A DNA stretch of 64,000 nucleotides from Ferrimonas pelagia (GTDB taxonomy: Bacteria > Pseudomonadota > Gammaproteobacteria > Enterobacterales > Shewanellaceae): NCBI RefSeq assembly GCF_039543565.1, contig NZ_BAABJZ010000103.1, positions 1 to 64,000 on the forward strand, in the 5' to 3' direction. This document shows, in pieces, positions 27,138 through 36,422 of this stretch (position 1 is the stretch's first letter; the number at the start of each line of letters is the position of its first letter). The position numbers and the translations under genes are program-made. The notes under the pieces were generated by a model. It was given only the letters and a program-made list of their open reading frames with translations, searched no databases and had not been told where the DNA came from.

Positions 27138-27620
27138 ATGCTGACAAAATTAGAACATGCAGTGAACGCTTGGGGTGGCGCCAATAAGCTCGTCGATCAG
27201 TGGCTGGAGAATCGCCGAGAACTGCTGATCACCTACTGCCAACTGGCCGGGTTGCCCCCATATGACAAAGCCGATGGTGCCCTGCCCAGCGAGGAGCAGA
27301 TCAAATCCTTCTGCAATCAACTGGTGGATTACGTCTCTGCCGGCCACTTCGAGGTGTACGATCAGGTCGCTTCCGCCTGTGAACGTAATGGCAAAAAAAG
27401 CATGGCGTTAGCGGAGACTTTATTACCCCAGATCAGCGCCAGTACTGACATCGCCCTCGACTTCAATGACAAATACACCAATGGTGTGGATGAAGAGACC
27501 TTGATGCAACTCGATCAGGAGCTGTCCCAACTGGGCCAGGCAATGGAGGAGCGCTTTGAACTCGAAGACCGCCTGTTAGAAACCCTGCACAGCCACCACA
27601 GCGAGGCCGAAGCCAGCTGA
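27138..27620 (+). CDS. rsd: Rsd/AlgQ family sigma-70 regulator
   Basis: A 160-residue, helical, acidic protein matching E. coli Rsd (158 residues): the early NKLVDQWLENRRELLITY segment, QLVDYVSAGHFEVYDQV and the C-terminal RFELEDRL. Rsd binds RNA polymerase sigma-70 in stationary phase and favours alternative sigma factors. The ATG at 27138 follows GAGGA; the frame stays open 49 codons further upstream without family similarity. It has its own terminator and faces acnB. Confidence 0.9.
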   Translation: MLTKLEHAVNAWGGANKLVDQWLENRRELLITYCQLAGLPPYDKADGALPSEEQIKSFCNQLVDYVSAGHFEVYDQVASACERNGKKSMALAETLLPQISASTDIALDFNDKYTNGVDEETLMQLDQELSQLGQAMEERFELEDRLLETLHSHHSEAEAS

Positions 27621-27633
27621 ACCTCTTCGCCAG

Positions 27634-27671
27634 ATAAAACAGCGCCCCGCTTTAGCGGGGCGCTGTTTTAT
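27634..27671. terminator. Strong bidirectional terminator between rsd and acnB
   Basis: A perfect 17-bp stem (27634-27650 with 27655-27671) has a GC core CAGCGCCCCGC and a TTTA loop, with TAAAA/TTTTA at its base on both sides. It lies between convergent genes. Confidence 0.93.
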
Positions 27672-27751
27672 GTAACGGTTAAAAGCCAGACAGACGCCGA
27701 CCCGGCCGTCGCCTGAAGCCCAGGCCCTTATGCGCCTGGGCTTCGGCTCAG

Positions 27752-30346
27752 TTACGCCGGCTGCTGCAAAATAACCTCTTGCGCAGGTTTGGTGTATTGC
27801 TCCATCAAATGGAAATTGAGGTAGCGATAGGTATCCGCCGCCTGAGCATCAATGGTCTTAGCGTACGCCAGGTACTCCTCCACCGTCGGCAGTTTCCCGG
27901 TAATGGAGGCAACCGCAGCTAACTCCGCCGAGGCCAGGAACACATTGGCACCTGTTCCCAAGCGATTCGGGAAGTTACGTGTGGAGGTCGACACCACGGA
28001 TGCACCGTCCGCGACCCGAGCCTGGTTGCCCATACACAGGGAACAACCGGGCATCTCGGTACGCGCGCCAACTCGGCCGTAAATGCCGTAATAGCCTTCG
28101 TCGATCAGCTGTTGCTGATCCATCTTGGTCGGTGGCGCCACCCACAGGCGGGTCGGCAGGGCCCCTTTGTGCTTATCCAGCAACTTACCGGCCGCACGGA
28201 AATGACCGATATTGGTCATGCACGAACCGATAAACACCTCGTCGATCTTCTCACCCTGCACCTCAGACAACAGGCGAGCATCGTCCGGATCGTTTGGTGC
28301 ACACAGGATCGGCTCCTTGATCTCAGCCAGATCGATCTCGATCACCGCGCTGTATTCCGCATCGGCATCGGCTTCCATCAACTCGGGGTTGGCCAGCCAG
28401 GCTTGCATCGCACTGATCCGGCGCTCGATGGTACGGCGATCGCCATAGCCTTCGGCGATCATCCACTTGAGCATCACAATATTGGAGTTCAGGTACTCGG
28501 CGATCGGCGCCTCACCCAACTTGATGGTACAACCCGCCGCAGAGCGCTCCGCGGACGCATCAGACAGTTCAAACGCCTGCTCAACCGTCAGTTGCTCAAG
28601 CCCTTCGATCTCCAATACGCGACCGGAGAAGATGTTCTTCTTACCGGTTTTTTCCACGGTCAGCAGCCCCTGCTGGATAGCGTAATAAGGGATCGCATGC
28701 ACCAGATCCCGCAAGGTAATGCCCGGTTGCATCTCGCCTTTGAATCGGACCAGAACCGACTCAGGCATATCCAGTGGCATCACCCCGGTCGCTGCCGCAA
28801 ACGCCACCAATCCGGACCCAGCCGGGAAGGAGATCCCCAATGGGAAACGGGTGTGAGAATCGCCACCGGTGCCGACGGTATCCGGCAGCAGCATGCGGTT
28901 CAGCCAAGAGTGGATCACCCCATCACCGGGACGCAACGACACGCCGCCGCGATTCATAATGAAGTCAGGCAAAGTCGCGTGGGTATTCACATCCACCGGC
29001 TTAGGGTAGGCGGCGGTGTGACAGAATGACTGCATGGTCAGATCGGCAGAGAAGCCCAAGCAGGCCAGATCCTTCAACTCATCCCGGGTCATCGGCCCAG
29101 TGGTATCCTGGGAGCCAACCGTGGTCATCTTCGGCTCACAGTATTGGTTCGGGCGCACACCAGCAACACCACAGGCCTTGCCGACCATCTTCTGCGCCAG
29201 GGTGTAGCCCTTGTCACTCGCCGCCACATCCACCGGACGACGGAAGATCTCAGACGGAGCCAGACCCAGTGCTTCACGGGCTTTGTCGGTCAGTCCGCGC
29301 CCGACGATCAGCGGGATCCGCCCGCCAGCCTGCACTTCGTCCAACAGGACATCGGTCTTCAGGCTAAATTCGGCGATCACCTCACCGGCGTCGTTCTTCA
29401 CTACGCCGTCATAGGGATAAACCGTGATCACATCGCCCATGGCCATCTTCTCGACCGGCATCTCGATCGGCAGTGCGCCAGCGTCTTCCATGGTGTTAAA
29501 GAAGATCGGTGCGATCTTGCCGCCAAAACAGAAGCCACCGCCGCGCTTATTCGGCACGCCGGGCAGATCGTCCCCCATAAACCACAACACCGAGTTGGTG
29601 GCCGATTTACGCGAGGAGCCCGTCCCAACCACATCACCGACGTAAACCAGTGGGTGGCCTTTCGCGGTCAGGGAGTCGATGGTCGAGATGGGGCCGACTT
29701 CGCCATTCACGTCCGGCGTAATGCCTTCACGTGCCGTTTTTAGCATGGCCAAGGCGTGCAGTGGGATATCCGGACGAGACCAGGCATCCGGTGCCGGCGA
29801 TAGGTCATCCGTGTTGGTTTCGCCCGGTACTTTAAAGACCGTCAGGGTGATGGATTCCGCCAAAGCCGGCTTGGAGGTAAACCATTCGGCATCGGCCCAG
29901 GATTGCAGCACGGTCTGTGCATAGGCGTTGCCGCCTTTCGCCAACGCCACCACATCGTGGAAGGCATCGAACATCAGCAGGGTATGGGACAGGGCTTTAA
30001 CGGCCAATGGGGCCAGGCGGTCATTGCTCAGCTGCGCGATCAGCGGCTCAATGTTGTAGCCGCCCTGCATGGTGCCGAGCAATTCGGTCGCGCGCTCGGC
30101 GCTGATCAGCGGGCTCTGCGCCTCGCCCGTGGTCAGTGCGGCCAAAAAGCTCGCCTTAACGTAGGCGGCCTCATCCACACCGGGTGGGATCCGGTTTTCC
30201 AGCAGATCCAACAGGGTGGCTTCTTCGCCGGCCGGCGGGTTCTTTAGCAGCTCAACCAACTCGCTGGTTTGCTGCGCATCGAGGGGCTTGGGAACGATCC
30301 CTTGAGCGGCGCGCTCTGCGACGTGCTCACGATAGGCTTCTAACAC
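27752..30346 (-). CDS. acnB: Aconitate hydratase B
   Basis: An 864-residue enzyme (E. coli AcnB 865). The cluster cysteines are visible as SCMTNIGHFRAAG and PGCSLCMGNQAR, with STSTRNFPNRLG following. It interconverts citrate and isocitrate in the TCA cycle with a 4Fe-4S cluster, and the family also handles 2-methylisocitrate. The start is GTG at 30346 with AAGGAAG upstream. The N-terminus MLEAYREHVAERA matches the family. A CRP-like box lies about 220 bases upstream. Confidence 0.97.
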   Translation of the reverse strand: MLEAYREHVAERAAQGIVPKPLDAQQTSELVELLKNPPAGEEATLLDLLENRIPPGVDEAAYVKASFLAALTTGEAQSPLISAERATELLGTMQGGYNIEPLIAQLSNDRLAPLAVKALSHTLLMFDAFHDVVALAKGGNAYAQTVLQSWADAEWFTSKPALAESITLTVFKVPGETNTDDLSPAPDAWSRPDIPLHALAMLKTAREGITPDVNGEVGPISTIDSLTAKGHPLVYVGDVVGTGSSRKSATNSVLWFMGDDLPGVPNKRGGGFCFGGKIAPIFFNTMEDAGALPIEMPVEKMAMGDVITVYPYDGVVKNDAGEVIAEFSLKTDVLLDEVQAGGRIPLIVGRGLTDKAREALGLAPSEIFRRPVDVAASDKGYTLAQKMVGKACGVAGVRPNQYCEPKMTTVGSQDTTGPMTRDELKDLACLGFSADLTMQSFCHTAAYPKPVDVNTHATLPDFIMNRGGVSLRPGDGVIHSWLNRMLLPDTVGTGGDSHTRFPLGISFPAGSGLVAFAAATGVMPLDMPESVLVRFKGEMQPGITLRDLVHAIPYYAIQQGLLTVEKTGKKNIFSGRVLEIEGLEQLTVEQAFELSDASAERSAAGCTIKLGEAPIAEYLNSNIVMLKWMIAEGYGDRRTIERRISAMQAWLANPELMEADADAEYSAVIEIDLAEIKEPILCAPNDPDDARLLSEVQGEKIDEVFIGSCMTNIGHFRAAGKLLDKHKGALPTRLWVAPPTKMDQQQLIDEGYYGIYGRVGARTEMPGCSLCMGNQARVADGASVVSTSTRNFPNRLGTGANVFLASAELAAVASITGKLPTVEEYLAYAKTIDAQAADTYRYLNFHLMEQYTKPAQEVILQQPA

Positions 30347-30670
30347 AACTCACTTCCTTCTCTAGCTGGCAAGCTCACGACAAGCTGCACTTCCTGTGAA
30401 CGGATGGGGTGGTGTGCTGACAGAGGAAAAGAATGAGTTGCTGCTCGCTGGAACCGCTTCACTGCGCCCGATCTCACATCAGAGATCCATCACTGACGCA
30501 CGCTGCTAGCTCCCCGAAAAGGCGTGTTACCCTTCTTATTCCCTGGAAAGCAGTACCAGTCTATTGTGTGACCTAGACCACATCCTTCGGGGGTGGGGGC
30601 AGTATAGCGATCTTGTGCACAGTTTTAAATCAGCAAGCCGGACTACACGACCAAAGGCGAATAGCCCAAT
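30347..30670. other. Upstream region of acnB
   Basis: About 320 bases without a gene. It contains the leader of acnB and a CRP-like palindrome at 30567-30582. No open frame of note is seen. Confidence 0.5.
30567..30582. promoter_or_regulatory. Candidate CRP-type site upstream of acnB
   Basis: TGTGA-CCTAGA-CCACA differs from the TGTGA-N6-TCACA consensus by one base. In E. coli acnB is activated by CRP, which makes the position sensible, although the distance to the start codon is long. Confidence 0.4.
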
Positions 30671-30703
30671 AAACAAAACGGACGTCCAGTGACGTCCGCT
30701 TTT
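30671..30703. terminator. Terminator of the DUF4382 gene
   Basis: CGGACGT (30679-30685) pairs with ACGTCCG (30692-30698). On the minus strand TTTTGTTT follows, and on the plus strand CTTTT follows. It lies about 30 bases past the minus-strand gene at 30734. Confidence 0.8.
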
Positions 30704-30733
30704 AATCAATCGTTCGGCAAAGCTCAGTGCATG

Positions 30734-31729
30734 CTAAGGGGCGATCACCAGCAGATCTTGCACGGTTTCCTGCTCCGCCACGACCGTCACATCCACATAA
30801 TGCTGATAGATAGCGAAGTCGGTTTCATGGCTCTCAGGTTGATCCAGCCCCGCCAAACAGCTGTAGCCGATGCTGTAACTGCCCTCACCCACAAAGCCAA
30901 ACTGATACTGATCGTCCTCGCCCACCGTGGCCACCGCGGCCGGCTCCACCAAGGGGCTGCCTGAAGGGTAGCTGGCGCTGCCGATCACATCCCCCATGCC
31001 GGTACGATCGAGCGAGCCCACATACAGGTACGCGGCATGGACGATCGGATCGGTGGCAGAGAGATCGTTGATACAGGCGCTGGCCTGAGCCTCAGGCAAG
31101 GCGCCGCTGATACTGCCGGCCGCCGCCGTATTCAGCAGGGTCACGGAGTTGGGTTTAATGAACATACCCGCCTGCCCCACCGGATCCACCAGACCTTTAT
31201 GCAGATCAAACTCCGCGACGAAGTTATTGATCCCGGTATTGATGGTCAGCAATCGATCGCCCTCGGCCAACTTCAACCGACCCGCCGCAGAGGTATCCGG
31301 CTTGGTGCCAAAGCAACTGCCTTTGGCATTCACCTGCAACGGCACAGTGCCATCTGGGGTTGTCACGTAGGACAGATCGGCATTGCCCACCTCGCCGTCC
31401 AGGGCATAGAGGCACATGCGGTAATCGCCCACCGGCAACTCGAGATCCGTCACCAATGGATGCACGGTCGTGCCGGGATTTTTCAACAGATCCACCCGCT
31501 CGGGCGCCCCGTTTTCTGCGGCGAAGTCGATCACGATCGGATCGCCGCCGCTCTCGGGGATCAGCACCACATGATTAAACACCAGCACCACTTCACTGGC
31601 CTCCTGAACCGGCGCATCGGATACGCCAAAGTTCAACCGCCCGGTCTGCTCAGCATCATTGCCGTCGCTGCCACAGCCGCCCAGTCCCGCCAATAAGATC
31701 GTCGCCATCAATGGGTAACACGTTCTCAT
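30734..31729 (-). CDS. DUF4382 lipoprotein
   Basis: A 331-residue exported protein with a lipoprotein signal, the lipobox LGGC ending at Cys19. A DUF4382-type domain follows: the GRLNFGVSDAPVQEASEVV strand, VDLLK, and PVGDYRMCLYA. The C-terminal half (about 195-331) is a further beta-rich region (GSISGALPEA onward). The family is found in surface proteins of marine bacteria and has no defined function. It stands alone with its own terminator. Confidence 0.8.
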   Translation of the reverse strand: MRTCYPLMATILLAGLGGCGSDGNDAEQTGRLNFGVSDAPVQEASEVVLVFNHVVLIPESGGDPIVIDFAAENGAPERVDLLKNPGTTVHPLVTDLELPVGDYRMCLYALDGEVGNADLSYVTTPDGTVPLQVNAKGSCFGTKPDTSAAGRLKLAEGDRLLTINTGINNFVAEFDLHKGLVDPVGQAGMFIKPNSVTLLNTAAAGSISGALPEAQASACINDLSATDPIVHAAYLYVGSLDRTGMGDVIGSASYPSGSPLVEPAAVATVGEDDQYQFGFVGEGSYSIGYSCLAGLDQPESHETDFAIYQHYVDVTVVAEQETVQDLLVIAP

Positions 31730-31897
31730 CTACACTCCCTATCGAGATCAATTGTTCTGATCACATCGCAGTTGAGTGTAGAACACGGTCAATACCTTGC
31801 AGATCTTCCGACAAACGCCAAAGCAAGCCAAACCGCATGCACTCACACAGTAAACGTTCTCGCGCCCCCCTTCGACTGCAGCGCCGCAGCATGACCC

Positions 31898-34800
31898 CTA
31901 CTCCAACATCAACTCAGATTGCGCCGGCAGCGCCACATCACGATACGCTTGCAACCGAATACAGCACTGCTCAGCACTCATGGGCTTAGCAAAATAGTAG
32001 CCCTGCGCCAGATGGCAGCCATTGGCTTGTAGGTAGGTTAGCTGCTCACGGCTCTCCACCCCCTCCGCCACCACCTCGAGTTGCAGGTTACGCCCCAGAT
32101 CAATGATGGTACGGACGATCGCCGCCTCCGGCCCCGTAGACGACAAGCCCTGAATAAAACGCCGATCGATCTTAAGCTGATCGACCGCAAACTGACTGAG
32201 GTAGGCCAAACTGGAGTAACCGGTACCAAAATCATCAATAGCCACCGACACGCCCAGCTCACGCAACGCTTGCAGCTGGCGGCGCGCCAGGCTGATCTGG
32301 CGCATCAACACCCGCTCGGTGATCTCCAGACACAACTGCTGTGGTGCCAGGCCGGAGCCGCGCAGCGTGGCGGCCACATACTCGACAAAATCCGCTTGGC
32401 GAAAATGACGAGCGGAAACATTGACCGCTAAGGTAAACCGCCGCCCCAGCCCCCAGCGCGCAAACTGCTCGCACGCCCGCTTCAGCGCCCACCGATCCAA
32501 CTCAAGGATAAAGCCATTGGCTTCGGCCAAGGCGATAAACTGCTCCGGCACCATCTGCTGTTGTGCCTGAGGCTCGTTGCAACGCAACAAGGCCTCGGCG
32601 CCGATGGGCTGCTGCTGCTCGATGTCATACACCAGCTGATACACCATCTGTAATCGATCATGGTGCAGCGCTTGACGCACAATGTGCTCGTTCTCCAATT
32701 GATAGGTCGCCTGCGCATCACGCTGATGCGAGTAAAAGCTGCACTGGCCGCGCCCCGCTTCCTTGGCTTGATACATCGCCAGATCCGCGTGCTTGATCAG
32801 CCCATCGGGCCGCTGGGCATCCTGAGGGGCACAGGCGATCCCGATGCTGGTCGAGAGATAAAACACCTGCCCTTGCAACTCAAACGGCTCCGCGATCGCC
32901 GCCAGCAGGCGCTGCGCCAAGGCCGATAATGCACTGCGCTGCGAATAGTGTGGGATCAGGATCAGGAACTCATCGCCACCAAATCGACCCAGGATCTCCG
33001 ACTCCCCCAACGCTTCGCGCAGACGATTGGCCGTCTCGATCAGCAAGGTATCCCCCATCGGGTGGCCGTAGGTGTCATTGATGTGCTTAAAGCGATCCAG
33101 ATCCAGGAACATCAAGGCGACCGGCTCACCCAGCAAACGATTCTCCTCCAGACGCTGCTGTAACTGCTGGGTAAAGTGGCTGCGGTTGGCCAGCCCGGTG
33201 AGGGGATCAAAATTAGCCAGTTGGGCCAAGGCCAACTCAGCCTGCTTGCGTGATGAAATATCGGAGAACAACAATACCCAGCGACGCACGCCATCTTGCT
33301 GTATCACACTAACGTTCAACAGCGCTGGAAAGCGCTTGCCCGCGCGACCCCGCAGCGTGATCTCCCCCTGCCAGTCCTGCTCGAGTTGCGCCAACTGCGC
33401 CAGCGCCATTGGCTGCTCCGGCAACCAAAACTGACTAAAATTGCTCCCCCGTAACGCCGCCAGCGGCAGCGCCAGCATGGAAGCCGCCGCCGGATTACAC
33501 ACATCCACCCGCCATCCGCCATCCAGGATCACCCCGCCCTCTGCCGCATGTTCAAACGCCAGCGCATACAGGGAATGCTCCTGCTCTAAGCGCCGCGAAT
33601 CGGTGATGTCGGTGTAGATCCCGGTCATCTTCAGCGCCCGGCCGCTGTGATCGCGCACGACCGCCTGCCCAGTCGCCCACAGCCAACGCCAACGTCCCCG
33701 GTGATCGGCCTGACGGAAGCGCGCCTCGTAACGATCCGAATGGCCCATCACGTGATCGCGCCACAGCTTGCGCACACGCAGCCGATCATCCGGATGGATC
33801 GACAGGGCATCGAGATCCAATGAGGTGCGCATGCCATCCGCGCTAAATAGGCATTGCCTATCCCGCAACTGCAGTTGATTGCTGCTGGCTCCCCACTCCC
33901 ACGTGTCGGCCCGACTCGCGCTCAGCGCCAGCTTCAGCTTGCGCTGGCTCTGATCCAACTGCTGCAGCGCCTGCAACCGCACCCGACGGCGCCGTAGCAA
34001 GGCGCGCAACAGCCACAACAGCGCCAGCGGGATCAGCGCCAACCCCGCCCAATGCACCGGCCGCAACTGCCACCAATGCGCCGCCACGGTAAAATGAACC
34101 CGACTCGGCAAGTCATACCGAACCCCCTGCTTGGCGCCATACAGCTCCAGCACATACGCGCCATACGGCAAAGGGCTCAGCATCAGTTGGCCCGGATGAG
34201 AAAAGGCCACAGGCTCGCCAGCCACCCCATCGTGGATCAGGCGGTAGCGGAACGGCTTCGGGGTCGGATCCAGCAAGCGGTTGCTGGCAAACTGGAGGCT
34301 GATCAAGCGATGATCCGCCGGCACCGTCAGCGCTTCCGCCTCCGGCCGCAAGGCCAGGATAGTGCGGCCATCGTCCAGATGAACATTGAGCGATTCGACG
34401 ATCGGCCGTTCCCCCCGCCCCACCACTGACATCCGATCCGGATCTAGGATCGTCATGCCGCGCACGCTGCCCACCATCAAGCCTAGGTGTGGATCGGCAA
34501 ACAACGCGCCCTCATTAAAGTCCGTGATCCCCAGACCATCGTATTGATCCAAGCCGATCACCTCGTCCAACACGGGATCGATCTCATACAGATACGTGTC
34601 GCACCCCAGGATCACCTTGCTCTGCCACGGCACGGCAAAGTTCGGGTTGTCACACTGGATCCCCCAATGGCTGCCGATGGGCAGCAGATCCTGCCAGCGA
34701 CTGTCGTATTGCCAGATCCCACGGCCAAAGCTGCCAAACCAGATCCGCTGGGACGACAGGGGCAGGATCATGCTGATCTCATGGCTGCGCTCCGACTCCG

Positions 34801-36304
34801 GCAGCAGCGCTAACAGCGAATGGTACTGATCATCTTCATCGAGATAACCCCAGATGTCTTGCCCGCCGAGCCACAACACCCCATCGCCATCGCGCACCAC
34901 ATTGCGCAGACCGCTGACCAGTTGATCCGCCAGCGACAGAGGCTCCAGCCGCTGCTGCCCGGGCCACCAACGGTACGCGTACAGATCGGTGAGCAGCCAA
35001 ACCGATGCGCCATCAGCCACCAACTGCCAGATCCGGCGATCCCGCATTGCCAACTCACCGGCGGGATCCAGCCTTTCCACCGATTTATCCACCCGATCGA
35101 GCCGGTATAACCCATCCGAGCTGCCGATCAACAGATCCCGCTCACCGTGCGCCAACAACGCCCATACCGAGCCGGTCTCCGACAACCCCGGCAGGGTTAA
35201 CAAACGGTGGGTGCCGAGTGCGCGATCAAACCATTGGATCCCACCGTCCGTACCCAGATAGAGCTCGTCGCCTTCGGCAAAGATCGACCACACCGTATCA
35301 TTGCTCATAGCCGGGTAGCGCTGGCGGCCAAAGCGATCGAGTACAAACTCCGCCGCGGGTCGGTAGCCCAGCACCCCCTCATAATCGCTCAGCAACCAGA
35401 GTCGCCCGCGGCCATCCAGATGCAGCTTCCCCACCAGCTCGGTACGAAACTCCGCTTGCCACGGCTGCTCAACCCGTTCCGGCTCAGCGGCCTGCGCCGG
35501 CCAGAACCAGAGCTGGCCCCGACTGAGCAACCAGCGATCGCCGTAGCCGTTGATCGCCAGATCCCACACCAGCTGATCCCAGATCGGCTCTGGCTCCACC
35601 TTCTGCCCCAGCAGATCCAGCGCAAACAACCCACCAGTCGAGGCCAACAAGGCTCGCTCGGGCAGATCCTCCGCGATGCTGTACAGCTCCCCCCGCTCCG
35701 GCTGCCACAGATCCCGCTGCAACACCTGCCCTTGCGCATCGAGCTGCCATAACTGGTATTGCCCCATCAGCCACAACGTCCCGTTGTCTTGCACCCACAC
35801 CCGTTTCCAGCGCATCTGCGCCGGCAGGGTATTCAATAGGGTGAGTTCGCTGAGGGAGCCATCCAAGGTAAACAGCTGGCCCTGGCCGCTGACGAACCAG
35901 ATCTGACCATGCCGATCCTGAAAAAAGTGGCGGGTTGAGATCGGATCGCTCAGGGCCGGCAGGCGCTCGGCAAGCAACTCCATCCGATTTTCCGCGATGT
36001 GATACACCGCCAGTTGCTGAGCGGTGCTGATCAACAGACGATGATCCCGCAGCGGCAACAGCGCTAGGATCACCGGATTGGGCAGCAGCCGCTGATCCTC
36101 CTGCAGATCGATGCGCCGGATCAGGCGATCGCTGATCCGATAGAGGCCATCCTCGGTGCCGACCCACAGCAGACCATCGGGATCCTCCGCAGCCGCGGTC
36201 ATGGTCTGATTTAGCAAACCCTGCTCACTGCCAAAGACCCGGTAGACATCGGCGTACGCCATGGCACTGCTCAGCCACAACAAAGCTAACAGGAATCTGA
36301 TCAC
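31898..36304 (-). CDS. Large beta-propeller/PAS/GGDEF/EAL sensor
   Basis: A 1468-residue membrane protein. It has a signal peptide at 1-18, then a long periplasmic part of two-component-regulator propeller repeats (for example LLWVGTEDGLYR near 45) to about 660. A Y_Y_Y-like domain follows to about 735 and a membrane helix at about 748-770. In the cytoplasm there are two PAS domains (about 785-1025), a GGDEF domain with intact FGGDEF near 1111, and an EAL domain with EALLR near 1238 and DDFGTGYSSL. Both catalytic domains look active. Propellers of this kind usually sense saccharides or other outside ligands. The start is GTG at 36304 with a weak GGAT site. Confidence 0.88.
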   Translation of the reverse strand: MIRFLLALLWLSSAMAYADVYRVFGSEQGLLNQTMTAAAEDPDGLLWVGTEDGLYRISDRLIRRIDLQEDQRLLPNPVILALLPLRDHRLLISTAQQLAVYHIAENRMELLAERLPALSDPISTRHFFQDRHGQIWFVSGQGQLFTLDGSLSELTLLNTLPAQMRWKRVWVQDNGTLWLMGQYQLWQLDAQGQVLQRDLWQPERGELYSIAEDLPERALLASTGGLFALDLLGQKVEPEPIWDQLVWDLAINGYGDRWLLSRGQLWFWPAQAAEPERVEQPWQAEFRTELVGKLHLDGRGRLWLLSDYEGVLGYRPAAEFVLDRFGRQRYPAMSNDTVWSIFAEGDELYLGTDGGIQWFDRALGTHRLLTLPGLSETGSVWALLAHGERDLLIGSSDGLYRLDRVDKSVERLDPAGELAMRDRRIWQLVADGASVWLLTDLYAYRWWPGQQRLEPLSLADQLVSGLRNVVRDGDGVLWLGGQDIWGYLDEDDQYHSLLALLPESERSHEISMILPLSSQRIWFGSFGRGIWQYDSRWQDLLPIGSHWGIQCDNPNFAVPWQSKVILGCDTYLYEIDPVLDEVIGLDQYDGLGITDFNEGALFADPHLGLMVGSVRGMTILDPDRMSVVGRGERPIVESLNVHLDDGRTILALRPEAEALTVPADHRLISLQFASNRLLDPTPKPFRYRLIHDGVAGEPVAFSHPGQLMLSPLPYGAYVLELYGAKQGVRYDLPSRVHFTVAAHWWQLRPVHWAGLALIPLALLWLLRALLRRRRVRLQALQQLDQSQRKLKLALSASRADTWEWGASSNQLQLRDRQCLFSADGMRTSLDLDALSIHPDDRLRVRKLWRDHVMGHSDRYEARFRQADHRGRWRWLWATGQAVVRDHSGRALKMTGIYTDITDSRRLEQEHSLYALAFEHAAEGGVILDGGWRVDVCNPAAASMLALPLAALRGSNFSQFWLPEQPMALAQLAQLEQDWQGEITLRGRAGKRFPALLNVSVIQQDGVRRWVLLFSDISSRKQAELALAQLANFDPLTGLANRSHFTQQLQQRLEENRLLGEPVALMFLDLDRFKHINDTYGHPMGDTLLIETANRLREALGESEILGRFGGDEFLILIPHYSQRSALSALAQRLLAAIAEPFELQGQVFYLSTSIGIACAPQDAQRPDGLIKHADLAMYQAKEAGRGQCSFYSHQRDAQATYQLENEHIVRQALHHDRLQMVYQLVYDIEQQQPIGAEALLRCNEPQAQQQMVPEQFIALAEANGFILELDRWALKRACEQFARWGLGRRFTLAVNVSARHFRQADFVEYVAATLRGSGLAPQQLCLEITERVLMRQISLARRQLQALRELGVSVAIDDFGTGYSSLAYLSQFAVDQLKIDRRFIQGLSSTGPEAAIVRTIIDLGRNLQLEVVAEGVESREQLTYLQANGCHLAQGYYFAKPMSAEQCCIRLQAYRDVALPAQSELMLE

Positions 36305-36372
36305 GTCAATCCGTTGTACGTTAAGTCCTTTTTGCTTACGTTACGCGAATTTAGGTCAATTTTCATCCATCA

Positions 36373-36398
36373 AAAAGGCGATCCGAAGATCGCCTTTT
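36373..36398. terminator. Terminator after lpd
   Basis: An 11-bp stem AAAAGGCGATC/GATCGCCTTTT closes a CGAA loop. For minus-strand transcripts the stem supplies a TTTTT tail. It lies 25 bases past the lpd stop and ends the pyruvate dehydrogenase operon. Confidence 0.9.
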
Positions 36399-36422
36399 CA
36401 TCCCATCAGTACGCAGATAGGT

